A DNA stretch of 64,000 nucleotides from Paraburkholderia flava (GCF_004359985.1 NZ_SMRO01000004.1:434001-498000); one strand, 5' to 3'; counted from the first letter of the stretch, positions 1 through 9,503 are shown. Made by a program: numbers and translations. The notes: generated by a model from the sequence alone, not told the origin.

Positions 1-384
1 CCGCTCCGGACCGTTGCCGCTCGCGACCGCTTCGAGCACATCTTTCGACGTGGTCATTTCGAGGCCGCCGGGCACCGACATCGACGACGTATAGGTGCTG
101 CCTTCGGCGGGATCGTGCAGCACGAAGCCGCGCTCGGTCTGCACCGGGCCGCCGAAATAGACGGGCACGTGCAGCAGCGGTTCGATTTCGAGCTTGAGGT
201 CGATGCGGTTGAAGAGCGCCTGCAGATCAATATCGGTCGGCCGGTTGATGACGAGGCCGAGCGCGCCGCGCTCGCTGTGATCGCAAAGGTAGACCACCGT
301 TCCTGAAAACGTGGGGTCCGCCATGTTCGGCATGGCGATCAGGAACTGGTTGGTCAGATTGATGCGATCGGTACTCTTGGACAT
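1..384 (-). CDS. yqgE: YqgE/AlgH family protein (partial, C-terminus off the window)
   Basis: The minus-strand frame opens at ATG 384 (MSKSTDRINLTNQFLIAMPN) and runs uninterrupted off the left edge, giving 128 residues. The opening LTNQFLIAMPNMADPTFSGTVVYLC, here quoted in part, then HSERGALGLVINRPT, FGGPVQTERGFVLH and a following serine/glycine stretch are the hallmark blocks of the UPF0301/DUF179 (YqgE/AlgH) family. These are cytosolic proteins of about 190 residues with no settled biochemical role; AlgH was named for an effect on alginate synthesis in Pseudomonas. Roughly the last third is missing here. Its neighbours in the same orientation are the Hpt-like scaffold and rubredoxin. The family call is firm; the function is not known. 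Confidence 0.93.
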   Translation of the reverse strand, partial: MSKSTDRINLTNQFLIAMPNMADPTFSGTVVYLCDHSERGALGLVINRPTDIDLQALFNRIDLKLEIEPLLHVPVYFGGPVQTERGFVLHDPAEGSTYTSSMSVPGGLEMTTSKDVLEAVASGNGPER

Positions 385-593
385 AGTTCGGATTTTAGCA
401 AAGACGATGCGCGGCGGCGGCCCTTCGACGTACCCACGGGCACGCATTCCGGACGACCGCGCCCCGGAGAAAAGCGGATCATTTGCGCACACTCTATCAC
501 GCGCCCCGCCGCCGTCGGCGACGCCGTTCGCGGCTGCATAAAGTATGCGCAAACGAGGGGCGGAAACGGCGCCGGATGGCCAGGCCGGATGGA
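385..593. other. intergenic spacer before yqgE
   Basis: About 210 bases without a convincing gene separate yqgE from the next minus-strand gene. An 8-bp inverted pair TTTGCGCA (about 482-489) and TGCGCAAA (about 545-552) is present but widely spaced. It could hold the yqgE promoter; no clear -35/-10 pair was recognised. Confidence 0.4.
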
Positions 594-2009
594 CTAGGGA
601 TTGCCGCGCTCGATCGCGCGGGTCAGATCGGCGAGCGCGGCGCTGCCGTCGCCCGGCGGGATGCCTGCCGCGATCTTGTGCAGCATCGCGCGCAGCGCTT
701 CGGCAGCCTGCTCGAGCACAGATGGTTCCGGCGCATCGACGACGACGTGCGCGCGCACCGCCGGTGTCGCGACGCCCGCATGCGCGCGCCGCCGCCATGC
801 GACGCCGAGCGCATCCGCCAGTAGCCCCACGTGACCGAGCCCGAGCGCGGACGCCGATGCGCCCAGCCGGTACGCGGCATCGCCGGCCTGTAGCGCAGCA
901 CTCGGGTCGGCTTTTTCCGGTTGCACGGCCGCGCGCGCGTGATCGGACAGCGCAGCGATCGATGCGTCCGCGGTCTGTAGAAAATCTTCGAACGCGTGGG
1001 CGTTGACGGTCAGCAAGCCGACCTCGCGTGTAGAGGCACTGCCTGCCGGCAGCGCCGCGTCGGCACCCGCGCCCGCCTCCCACAGCGCTTCGGAGGCCTG
1101 CGTGCCGGCGACGTGCCAATCCGTAGTCAAACCATAGTTGCGCAGCAGCTCGACGTGATCGGCATCCTCTGCCGCGGCGCCGAACAGCGCGTAATCGCGC
1201 CAGAGCAATGCGAGCGCTGCTCGCACCAGCGAGCGTGGCGCAAGCGGCAGGCCCTGCACATGATCGGCAAGCGCGAGATTGCAGCGCGCGTGGAAGCGTC
1301 GCACGTCGGCTTCGGCTGCGGTGTGTCCGCTGCGACGAAGTGCCTCCGCACAGGCTGCGGCAAGCCGCCATAAATCGTACGGATCGGGACCGGCGAGCTC
1401 CGTGAGACAGGCACCGAGCGTATCGAGCGCCACGGACGACGCATCGCTCTGCCCCGCCTCGCCCGACGGCGCACGCAGCACCGGCAACAGCGCCGCCTCG
1501 TAGCGGGCGCGCAGATGCGCGACGCGCTCCGCCGATTGCGGACGCAGCGTGACGGGCGGAATCGGTCGACCAGCAAGCGCCAGATCCTCGAACGCCGCGT
1601 TCACGCCCGACGCGCGCTGCGCGAGCAACGCATTGAGCGCGCGATAGTGATCGAACAGCGTCGGCGAACAGGACAGCTCGCGGAGATTGCGCCGCTCGAC
1701 GGCCGCGCGGAACGCATCGAGCGCGGCGCCGAAGACGTCGTGGGCGTTGTCGGGGGAAGCGGCATCCGGTTGCGCATGCGCGGCGGCGAGCGGCGACACC
1801 AGCACGAGTGCATCGGCAAAGCGCAGCGCGGCGAGCCAGCCCGCCTCGCGCAGTGCGCGCACCGCATGCAGCAGCGGCGTAGCGAGATCATCATGCCGCG
1901 CCAATGCGTGCGCGGCGTCGGTCAGCGCGGATTCCGCGGCACGCACCGCGCCGCCGCGCGGATTGGGCAGCGCATCGAACGACGGGGACGTAGCGGTGGG
2001 AGGCATCAT
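594..2009 (-). CDS. PilL/ChpA-like scaffold with a degenerate Hpt domain
   Basis: A 471-residue alanine-rich, mostly helical soluble protein. Near residue 380 it has AYRLGASASALGLGHVGLL, which lines up with the histidine-phosphotransfer (Hpt) helix of CheA/PilL/ChpA proteins (consensus AH.LKGSA..LGL..L..LA). The phosphoacceptor His is Tyr and the Lys-Gly after it is Gly-Ala, so phosphotransfer is unlikely. No kinase (CA) or CheW-like domain follows. The start is chosen at tandem ATGs 2009/2006; an upstream in-frame ATG at 2051 would add 14 low-complexity residues. It sits between rubA and yqgE, a neighbourhood where pilus-chemotaxis genes occur in relatives (recalled, not checked). Scaffold or decoy function is inference. 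Confidence 0.7.
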   Translation of the reverse strand: MMPPTATSPSFDALPNPRGGAVRAAESALTDAAHALARHDDLATPLLHAVRALREAGWLAALRFADALVLVSPLAAAHAQPDAASPDNAHDVFGAALDAFRAAVERRNLRELSCSPTLFDHYRALNALLAQRASGVNAAFEDLALAGRPIPPVTLRPQSAERVAHLRARYEAALLPVLRAPSGEAGQSDASSVALDTLGACLTELAGPDPYDLWRLAAACAEALRRSGHTAAEADVRRFHARCNLALADHVQGLPLAPRSLVRAALALLWRDYALFGAAAEDADHVELLRNYGLTTDWHVAGTQASEALWEAGAGADAALPAGSASTREVGLLTVNAHAFEDFLQTADASIAALSDHARAAVQPEKADPSAALQAGDAAYRLGASASALGLGHVGLLADALGVAWRRRAHAGVATPAVRAHVVVDAPEPSVLEQAAEALRAMLHKIAAGIPPGDGSAALADLTRAIERGNP

Positions 2010-2199
2010 GGATGGTCTGCAGGAACGCTGACGGGCCGCGCCGCGGCCCACGGTTCGGCCGGCCGCGCCGTTCGGCGAGCCGGCCCGCGACTATACGAGC
2101 GACACACTACCCTTGCGACACAGTCTTGACGCTGGCGTTCCGCCGGTGAAACCGGTAGCGGCAACGCACGCCGTCCGGCCCAGGGGCCGCCGCGACGCG

Positions 2200-2370
2200 T
2201 CAGATCTGGACCATCTCGAAGTCTTCCTTGCGCGCGCCGCATTCGGGGCACGTCCAGTTGATCGGGACGTCCTCCCAGCGCGTACCCGCTGCGATTCCCT
2301 CGTCCGGCAAACCGGCTTCTTCGTCATAGATCCAGCCGCAGATCAGGCACATCCAGCTCTTATATTCCAT
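2200..2370 (-). CDS. rubA: rubredoxin
   Basis: A 56-residue protein starting MEYKSWMCLICGWIYDEEAG and carrying the two rubredoxin iron ligand pairs, CLIC (residues 8-11) and CPEC (about 41-44), around the conserved Y-D-E and W-P core. Four Cys bind one Fe in a small cytosolic electron carrier, which in proteobacteria can feed alkane hydroxylase or detoxifying reductases. The length is normal for the family. It is divergent from thiD (2581) and upstream of the Hpt-like gene on the same strand. Its physiological partner cannot be read from the window. Confidence 0.97.
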   Translation of the reverse strand: MEYKSWMCLICGWIYDEEAGLPDEGIAAGTRWEDVPINWTCPECGARKEDFEMVQI

Positions 2371-2580
2371 TCTTGTGTCGCGTCGAAAAGTCCGTTGAAT
2401 CGGGAGCCATGATGGTACCGTGTTGCCGCCCTCGTGCCTAGCAATCGGGCCTCCACACGCAAGCTCGTGAAAAAATGCCCCACCGGCGGATTAGGCCGCA
2501 TAATTGAGCCGACTGCCGGGTCGTTGCGCACGCGGCGCGCGGCGACCTCTCCGATCATCCGCTCACTCCTGCCCGATTTC

Positions 2581-3441
2581 ATGCCCAGCGACACCCCTCC
2601 GATCGTATTGACCTTCGGCCTGTCCGACCCGACGGGCGGCTCGGGCCTGCAAGCGGATTTGATGACGCTCGCCAGCATGGGCTGCCATGGCGTAACCGTG
2701 CTCACCGGCTACACGGTGCGCGATTCGGCGAACTGCGACGAAGTGACTGGCCTCGATCCCGAGACCGTCGCGACGCAGGCCCGGATGCTGCTCGAAGACA
2801 TGCCGATCGCAGCGTTCAAGGTCGGCGCGGCGACGCGCGCGGAAGTGGTCAGCGCAATCGCCGAAGTAGTCGCCGACTACGACGACATTCCGCTGATCCT
2901 CGCACCCGACTTCACGCTCGACGACGAACACGTGCTCGCCGCCGACGAACTCCGCGAGGCGATCGCCGATCTGCTCGCGCCGCAGACCACCTTGCTCGTC
3001 GCCGATCACGCAACCTTGCTCGCGCTCGCGCAACCCGACGGCGATGCCGAGGCACCGAGTCTCGACGCGGCGATCTCGCATCTGCTGTCGCAAGGGTGCG
3101 AATACATCCTGTCGACGCAAACCGGCACGCACCGGCTCGTCAATACGCTGTTCAGCGAAGATGGCCAATTGCGCGAAGATCGCTGGGATCGTGGTCAGCA
3201 TCGCATCATGGGACTGACCGATACGCTCGGCGCGGCGATCGCTGCGCTGCTCGCGAACGGTCAGGAGCCGGCTGAAGCCGTGCGCGAAGCGCAGGAGTAT
3301 CTGTATCAGGCAACGCAAAGCGCGTTTCGGCCTGGGATGGGGGCATATCTGCCGGACCGGTTTTTCTGGGCGCGTAGTAGCGAAGAGGATGCGCCAGTGG
3401 CGAGTGGGAAGGATGTGGCGCCGGGGGAGGCGCGGCATTAG
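2581..3441 (+). CDS. thiD: hydroxymethylpyrimidine/phosphomethylpyrimidine kinase
   Basis: 286 residues from ATG 2581 (MPSDTPPIVLTFGLSDPTGG); the frame stays open further upstream but homology starts here. ThiD phosphorylates HMP and HMP-P to HMP-PP in cytosolic thiamine biosynthesis. Visible features are the ribokinase-fold entry GLSDPTGGSGLQADL near residues 13-27, the G.HG...TGYTVRDS segment and a C-terminal G.TDTLGAA.AA anion-hole/catalytic-Asp region (residues about 217-227). The anion-hole segment reads DTLGAA where many ThiD proteins have DTFGAG-like sequence, and ADHATLLAL stands where 'TPN..EA.L' is usual, so the protein is a somewhat divergent ThiD. No TPP riboswitch was recognised upstream. 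It converges on groEL. Confidence 0.88.
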   Translation: MPSDTPPIVLTFGLSDPTGGSGLQADLMTLASMGCHGVTVLTGYTVRDSANCDEVTGLDPETVATQARMLLEDMPIAAFKVGAATRAEVVSAIAEVVADYDDIPLILAPDFTLDDEHVLAADELREAIADLLAPQTTLLVADHATLLALAQPDGDAEAPSLDAAISHLLSQGCEYILSTQTGTHRLVNTLFSEDGQLREDRWDRGQHRIMGLTDTLGAAIAALLANGQEPAEAVREAQEYLYQATQSAFRPGMGAYLPDRFFWARSSEEDAPVASGKDVAPGEARH

Positions 3442-3492
3442 GTTCGCCGGCAGGCTCGCCTCCACGCGGGCGCCTTTCCGTGCCCTGACAAC

Positions 3493-3520
3493 AAAAAACC
3501 CGCATCGCTGCGGGTTTTTT
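3493..3520. terminator. bidirectional rho-independent terminator between thiD and groEL
   Basis: A perfect 12-bp stem: AAAAAACCCGCA (3493-3504), loop TCGC, TGCGGGTTTTTT (3509-3520). Because the stem begins with a run of A and ends with a run of T, it gives a U-tract in both directions and should end both the thiD transcript (plus) and the groES-groEL transcript (minus). Confidence 0.93.
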
Positions 3521-3578
3521 GTTTTTGAAGAGCACGCCTCGCAGCGCGCCCTTCGCATGTCTTCCGGCTGACGCCGAA

Positions 3579-5222
<1,644 letters not shown>

Positions 5223-5260
5223 CTAACTCCTTGAATTCTGGGAATAACCGGACGCAAAAA

Positions 5261-5551
5261 TTACTTCTGCACCACGGCCATGATGTCTTCTTCGCGCATC
5301 ACGAGCAGTTCGTTGCCGTCGACCTTGACGGTCTGGCCTGCGTACTTGCCGAACAGGACGCGGTCGCCGACTTTCACGTCGAGCGCGATCTGGGCGCCCT
5401 TGTCGTCACGCTTGCCCGGGCCGACGGCCAGAATTTCGCCTTGATCCGGCTTTTCCGCTGCGGCTTCGGGGATCACGATGCCCGACGCGGTCTTGGTTTC
5501 CTGATCCAGACGCTTGACGATCACGCGATCATGCAAAGGACGAAGGTTCAT
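5261..5551 (-). CDS. groES: co-chaperonin GroES
   Basis: 96 residues starting [18 protein letters not shown], the standard GroES N-terminus, with the mobile-loop segment [14 protein letters not shown] at about residues 17-30 and the Gly-rich roof region behind it. The heptameric GroES lid caps GroEL in the cytosol. The start at 5551 is preceded by GAGAGGAGTGTT (a strong Shine-Dalgarno); an in-frame ATG ten codons earlier lies nearer the promoter and is not used by the family. First gene of the groES-groEL operon. Confidence 0.99.
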   Translation of the reverse strand: MNLRPLHDRVIVKRLDQETKTASGIVIPEAAAEKPDQGEILAVGPGKRDDKGAQIALDVKVGDRVLFGKYAGQTVKVDGNELLVMREEDIMAVVQK

Positions 5552-5617
5552 AACACTCCTCTCATTGAGACTGAAGAACACCGAGAAACCCGACTGGCGG
5601 GCCAGCCGGCAATGTTG

Positions 5618-5644
5618 TTAGCACTCTCGTGCAGTGAGTGCCAA
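5618..5644 (-). promoter_or_regulatory. CIRCE element (HrcA operator) upstream of groES
   Basis: TTAGCACTC (5618-5626), nine-base spacer, GAGTGCCAA (5636-5644): the classical CIRCE inverted repeat TTAGCACTC-N9-GAGTGCTAA with one mismatch. HrcA binds it and represses chaperonin transcription until unfolded protein titrates HrcA/GroEL. It lies directly downstream of the -10 hexamer, so a bound repressor would cover the start site. Confidence 0.95.
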
Positions 5645-5673
5645 TTATATGGACGAGGGATGACAAATTCAAG
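5644..5673 (-). promoter_or_regulatory. overlapping sigma-70 and sigma-32 promoter of groES-groEL
   Basis: On the minus strand TTGAAT (plus 5667-5672) and TATAAT (plus 5644-5649) are separated by exactly 17 bases, a strong sigma-70 promoter. The same DNA reads CTTGAA (5668-5673), a 15-base gap, then CCATATAA, a fair match to the heat-shock (RpoH) consensus CTTGAA/CCCATNT. The promoter therefore probably answers both sigma factors, with HrcA repression through the adjoining CIRCE. Confidence 0.8.
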
Positions 5674-5782
5674 AACTGGGTGAGGGGTGGGGTCTGCTGA
5701 GGCTGGAACCCTGTTCGCCCGGGTTTGAACTCGCAAGACGGGCAAACGCGCGAATATGCTGAATAACTTCCCGCAAAAACAA

Positions 5783-5800
5783 TGATTTACCGGTAAATCA
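5783..5800. promoter_or_regulatory. perfect 18-bp palindrome, unknown operator
   Basis: TGATTTACCGGTAAATCA is a perfect palindrome (9-bp arms, no spacer) in the otherwise gene-free 5.7-6.4 kb gap. It is AT-rich at the arms, as repressor operators often are, and lies about 110 bases upstream of the groES promoter and about 670 upstream of the glycosyltransferase start. No regulator gene is adjacent, so its reader is unknown. Confidence 0.5.
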
Positions 5801-5850
5801 ATCGGTTACTTGCCCACATCACCGGCCGAAAGCGAAACCCGTCCCGATGC

Positions 5851-5922
5851 GGGCCATCCGCGAAAGCGGGCCCGTCCAGACTCCCCAGGGGAAACCCTGG
5901 CAGCCCGATCGAATCGAGTCTG
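5851..5922 (+). other. hairpin-rich segment, possible structured leader RNA
   Basis: Three nested or adjacent perfect pairings are visible. GGGCC (5851-5855) pairs with GGCCC (5869-5873), enclosing CGC-GAAA-GCG (5859-5868). CAGACTC (5877-5883) pairs with GAGTCTG (5916-5922), enclosing CCAGGG-GAAA-CCCTGG (5885-5900). Both inner hairpins close with a GNRA tetraloop, which favours RNA rather than DNA-binding function. I could not match it to a riboswitch or tRNA that I know. It lies about 545 bases before the glycosyltransferase, so it could be a leader or an independent small RNA. Confidence 0.4.
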
Positions 5923-6467
5923 TACGTTGCGGTTCGATACTCGCCCCCTACCCAGACACCAGAGTCACCGTTTCTTATGTGCTCGGATTCGGCCCCACGC
6001 GCGTCGTGTCCACCGACATCAAGCGCAGCGATCAGCGATGACGTCATTCAACTAGCCCGACCTTTGCGCACGCGATCCGCTTAACCAGGCGTGACCGCGG
6101 ATCACATCACGCACGCACGTTCAAAGAACCGCACGAGCATCGTGCGATCGATGCCGAACACAATTCACCGCAGCAGGACCTACAGGCTCTTGTCGACACG
6201 ATGACGACGTCGAGAATTTACGTTCGACGCGCAGACTCATCGCGAAAGCAACACCGCCCTTCCATCGAAGAAACAGCGTCACTTCCCTGCGGTTCATCCG
6301 AAAGCCTGGTTGTGAAAAACATGTGACTCCAGCGTCGCAAGTTCACGGGCAAAGAAAGCGGAATAACTCACCCAGCCCAGATGTTTAACGATGGAGCCCG
6401 CAGCGCCGACGCCGGCTGCGACTTCATCAACATTGCCGGCTATCGAGCCGCATGTTCAAGGAACACC
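5923..6467. other. non-coding gap upstream of the glycosyltransferase
   Basis: No open frame here has coding character. The stretch contains ordinary-composition DNA; no clear promoter or further hairpin was recognised apart from a Shine-Dalgarno-like AAGGAACACC immediately before the ATG at 6468. Confidence 0.4.
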
Positions 6468-7793
6468 ATGAAAGTTCTTCTTGCCTCAGCCCCTGTTACC
6501 GGGCACGTCAATCCATTGCTGGTGGTCGCGCGAATGCTGAAAGACGCGGGACACGAAACCGCGCTTTACACCGGCTCGATATTCGGTAAAAAGGCGCGGG
6601 CTGCGGGGATCGGTTTCTACTCGCTCCCCGCCGACGTCGATTTCGATCTGACCGACGTCGACGCAGCCTTCCCGGAATTGCAACTACATCCGCCCGGCTT
6701 GCAGCGAGTGCTTTACGCGTTCAAGCACGTCTTTGCCGACGCGATACCGTCGCAGTTCCGTGGACTCGAAGCCGTGCTGCGCGAGTTCCCCGCCGATCTG
6801 ATCGTGCACGAAACGGCCTTCTTCGGCGTGCTGCCGTTATTGCTCGGCGCGCGCGCTTCGCGTCCCGCCAGTGCGTGTCTGAGCATCTCCACAACTCCAC
6901 TGTCCCGCGAGGACGGCGCTCCCTGGGGACCAGGCCTGCCCCCGGCCGCGAATGCTGCTCAACGCGAACAGTACCTGGCGACCGCAGCGCACGTCGACAG
7001 CGTATTGACCACCCCGTCGCGGGAACACACCGACCGCATTCTCGACGATCTCGGCGTACACAAGAAGCTCCCTGCGTCGCTGCTGGAATCTTCGGCCTTG
7101 CTCTCCGATCTGATTCTTCAACCGTGTGGTCCAGGTTTCGAATTTCCGTATCGCGAGCCGTCCGGAAAGAAGGTGCACTTCATCGGCCCGCTGCTTCCGG
7201 ATGGCGTCGGAGACATTCCGCCGCAGGTGGAAGAAGCGCGCAAGGCGGGTCGTCGCATCGTGCTCGTTAGCCAGGGAACGATTGCCAACTACGATCTCGG
7301 GCTGCTCGCCGCACCGGTGATTCAGGCGCTCGGCAACGACGACGACAAGCTCATTCTCGTGACGACGGGCGGTCTGCCGGTCGACCGCATACCGTGCCCG
7401 TTGAGCTCGAATACCGTAGCGATGACGCACCTGAATTTCCAGAAGATTTTTCCGTACGTCGATGTACTCGTCGCGTTGGGCGGGTATGGAACCGTGACGC
7501 AGGCCCTCAGTTGCGGCGTGCCGATGGTGCTGGCCGGCGTCACGGAGGACAAGCCGGAGATCGCTGCACGCGTCGCGTGGACAGGCAGCGGCATCCGGCT
7601 CGACACCGCGACGCCGAGCGTAGCCGATTTGCGTGAATCGATTGCGCGCGTGTTGTCGGATCCTGCGTATCGCGCGAACGCGAAGCGGCTTGCGCTTGAA
7701 TTCACCGCGCTCGATGGAGCACGTGAAGTGCCGCGTCTGCTTGAAGCGCTGGTGGCTGATCGTCTGTCTGCCGCAGATAGCGTTACATCTTAA
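6468..7793 (+). CDS. MGT/RhlB-type glycosyltransferase (GT1 superfamily)
   Basis: 441 residues from ATG 6468 (MKVLLASAPVTGHVNPLLVV) behind an AAGGAACACC ribosome-binding site. The N-terminal acceptor domain begins with the GHVNP motif of macrolide/flavonoid-type glycosyltransferases. The C-terminal donor domain has VLVSQGTIANYDLG (about 259-272) and the nucleotide-sugar binding GGYGTVTQALSCGVPMV block, which replaces the usual GG.GS..E....G.P. A cytosolic transferase of sugar from an NDP-sugar to a small lipid or polyketide-like acceptor is likely. Substrate cannot be told: no rhlA, polyketide synthase or efflux gene is adjacent. Apparently monocistronic. Confidence 0.85.
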   Translation: MKVLLASAPVTGHVNPLLVVARMLKDAGHETALYTGSIFGKKARAAGIGFYSLPADVDFDLTDVDAAFPELQLHPPGLQRVLYAFKHVFADAIPSQFRGLEAVLREFPADLIVHETAFFGVLPLLLGARASRPASACLSISTTPLSREDGAPWGPGLPPAANAAQREQYLATAAHVDSVLTTPSREHTDRILDDLGVHKKLPASLLESSALLSDLILQPCGPGFEFPYREPSGKKVHFIGPLLPDGVGDIPPQVEEARKAGRRIVLVSQGTIANYDLGLLAAPVIQALGNDDDKLILVTTGGLPVDRIPCPLSSNTVAMTHLNFQKIFPYVDVLVALGGYGTVTQALSCGVPMVLAGVTEDKPEIAARVAWTGSGIRLDTATPSVADLRESIARVLSDPAYRANAKRLALEFTALDGAREVPRLLEALVADRLSAADSVTS

Positions 7794-7840
7794 CGGGTCC
7801 TGCATCGGCGACGATTAGCGTCACTGCATGCGCGACACGT

Positions 7841-7875
7841 ACCTCGGTGTAAACCTGGCGACAGGTCACCGAGGT
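7841..7875 (+). terminator. perfect two-tier hairpin after the glycosyltransferase
   Basis: ACCTCGGTG (7841-7849) pairs with CACCGAGGT (7867-7875). Inside, after a three-base TAA bulge, ACCTG (7853-7857) pairs with CAGGT (7862-7866) around a GCGA tetraloop. It starts 48 bases after the stop codon but has no T-tract, so it may be a rho-dependent/stabilising 3' end or a separate RNA element rather than a classical terminator. Confidence 0.6.
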
Positions 7876-8270
7876 CGATCTCTGCACCCTCGATGCCGCA
7901 CTACGCGCGCGTTGACTCTGCACGTTCGGTCATGCGCGTCGTTCATGTACACGCTTCATTTTTCTTCGCCATCGCTCGCGGTCCTTCATCGAAATTTTCG
8001 CCGCCCCAGGCATCGCATCGCTGAATTCACGCAGCCCTCTCTACAGTGGAAGCAAGTCAATCCGTCGGTCGTGCTGTCCACTTTCAATGCGTTTCGAACA
8101 CAAACATTTCTCGTCGAAAAGAAGGATCCATCGCGCCTTCTCCCCCTCACGAAATAACACGACATCGCTGGAATAGTATCGACGCGCTGGCTGTTAACCG
8201 AAGCAATCCGAAATGCATCGTCGACGATTCACGTCGCCACCGACACCGATAGCTTCGAGGTAACGCGAGC
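7876..8270. other. gap with no recognisable gene
   Basis: Open frames occur on both strands but none shows codon bias, a ribosome-binding site or a recognisable protein. GC is lower than the neighbours. It presumably holds the promoter of the small membrane protein that follows. Confidence 0.4.
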
Positions 8271-8744
8271 ATGAAGCAGACACATCGCAGCAACTCAGGC
8301 GCGACCTGTTCAACTCATAGATTCAGTCATCCATTTCATGACGACATGTCCTGGCTACCCAGGATCCCAAATTTTTTCGCGAAGTCTTCGGATCTGGAAA
8401 TAGCGTCCAAACGCGCAGGCCGCCTGATCCTGATCGCAACGATCGTTTGGGCATTCGTCGAGCTTCCATTCGAATTGCTTGCTGCGCAAAACTCGAGCTC
8501 GGCTGCGTTGCTGCTGCTCGAAACGGTCCTGTCTGCATTGGTCGGTTTGCTGACGCTTCACGAGGTCGCATGGGCAAGGTTGGCATTCCTGTTCGTATGC
8601 GGCACGAGCATCGTGGTCATCGCGTCGGGTCTCGCAACGGAGATCCGGTTCTTCCCCGTCTGGTCCACGCTCTCGCTCATCGAACTGATCGCAAAGATCG
8701 GCTCGTTCGTTCTGGTTTGTCGCAACAGAGCTGGATCGGCATAA
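8271..8744 (+). CDS. small four-helix membrane protein, unknown function
   Basis: 157 residues if translation starts at ATG 8271 (GAGG ten bases upstream); 132 if at ATG 8346 (MSWLPRIPNFF). After a soluble N-terminus there are about four hydrophobic segments: LILIATIVWAFVELPFELLA, the ALLLLETVLSALVGLLTL stretch, LAFLFVCGTSIVVIASGL, and TLSLIELIAKIGSFVLV. I recognise no family. It precedes the ECF sigma-factor gene by 216 bases on the same strand, so a sensory or anti-sigma partnership is possible but purely positional; it has no zinc-finger anti-sigma motif. Confidence 0.6.
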   Translation: MKQTHRSNSGATCSTHRFSHPFHDDMSWLPRIPNFFAKSSDLEIASKRAGRLILIATIVWAFVELPFELLAAQNSSSAALLLLETVLSALVGLLTLHEVAWARLAFLFVCGTSIVVIASGLATEIRFFPVWSTLSLIELIAKIGSFVLVCRNRAGSA

Positions 8745-8960
8745 CTCGTCCCATTGTCCGATTCCCCATGCAGGACCGATCGTGCTCGCTACGTGTCGTG
8801 GCGTCATGAGTCCTCATGCCTCTTGTTGCATCGAGCAACAGGATCGATCGCAAGCATTGCGCAGCTTGCGAACCACTGCGGACGACACCAAGCGACGCAC
8901 GAATACGCGCTCCCGCTTGCACCGGTTGACGGTACAAAAGACGCGCAAGGAACGGTGTAG

Positions 8961-9503
8961 ATGACGACCGAAGACGACTTCCATCAATTGCTCGCCCGTC
9001 TGCGACCGAGGCTCCGTTCATACGCATTACGCCTGTGCAACGATCGTCACGACGCCGAGGATCTGCTGCAACGGAGTTGCCTTCGAGCACTGGAACGCCC
9101 GCATCAGCTTCGCCCGAATACCACGCCGTTACACTGGATGATTTCGATCATGCACACCACGTGGATCAACGAGTTGCGGTCGCGCAAGATCCGTGGCCGC
9201 AGTCGCGTCGAATGGAACGACATGCTGATCGACACGATCGCCGATACGGTCACGCCTTCGCCTGAACAGAACCTGATGATGCGTCAGGCCATCGAAGCGG
9301 TTGCGCGGCTGCCCGCGACACAACAGACCGTCATGGTCCTGGTCGTCTTCGAGGGATTCAGCTATGGCGAAGCGGCGGAGAGGCTGGGTGTGCCGGTCGG
9401 CACGATCATGAGCAGGTTATCGCGCGCACGTCGGATGCTGGCTCGCACGTCGGCAAGCCGTACGGCTGGAGTCAGCGTTCTTCGTTCGGCAGTCGGGAAG
9501 TAA
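8961..9503 (+). CDS. ECF (extracytoplasmic function) sigma-70 family factor
   Basis: 180 residues with a region 2 helix set (HQLLARLRPRLRSYALRLCN, then DAEDLLQRSCLRAL and WMISIMHTTWINELR) and a C-terminal region 4 helix-turn-helix (LPATQQTVMVLVVFEGFSYGEAAERLGVPVGTIMSRLSRAR). It recruits RNA polymerase core to alternative promoters in the cytosol. The start ATG 8961 has AAGGAACGG upstream. No anti-sigma factor with a recognisable domain follows; the membrane protein upstream and the small minus-strand frame at 9529-9840 are the only nearby candidates. Target promoters are not apparent. Confidence 0.93.
   Translation: MTTEDDFHQLLARLRPRLRSYALRLCNDRHDAEDLLQRSCLRALERPHQLRPNTTPLHWMISIMHTTWINELRSRKIRGRSRVEWNDMLIDTIADTVTPSPEQNLMMRQAIEAVARLPATQQTVMVLVVFEGFSYGEAAERLGVPVGTIMSRLSRARRMLARTSASRTAGVSVLRSAVGK

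Noticed and set aside
2371..2580. Possible TPP riboswitch before thiD
   Set aside because: I could not find the conserved CUGAGA and ACCUGA-type blocks.
5925..5975. GGTTCGATAC followed by ACACCA, resembling the 3' end of a tRNA or tmRNA
   Set aside because: The five bases on each side of the TTCGATA loop do not pair, and no acceptor stem or anticodon arm is found.
7828..8157. 109-codon plus-strand frame after the glycosyltransferase
   Set aside because: No ribosome-binding site or recognisable protein, and it runs through the hairpin at 7841-7875.
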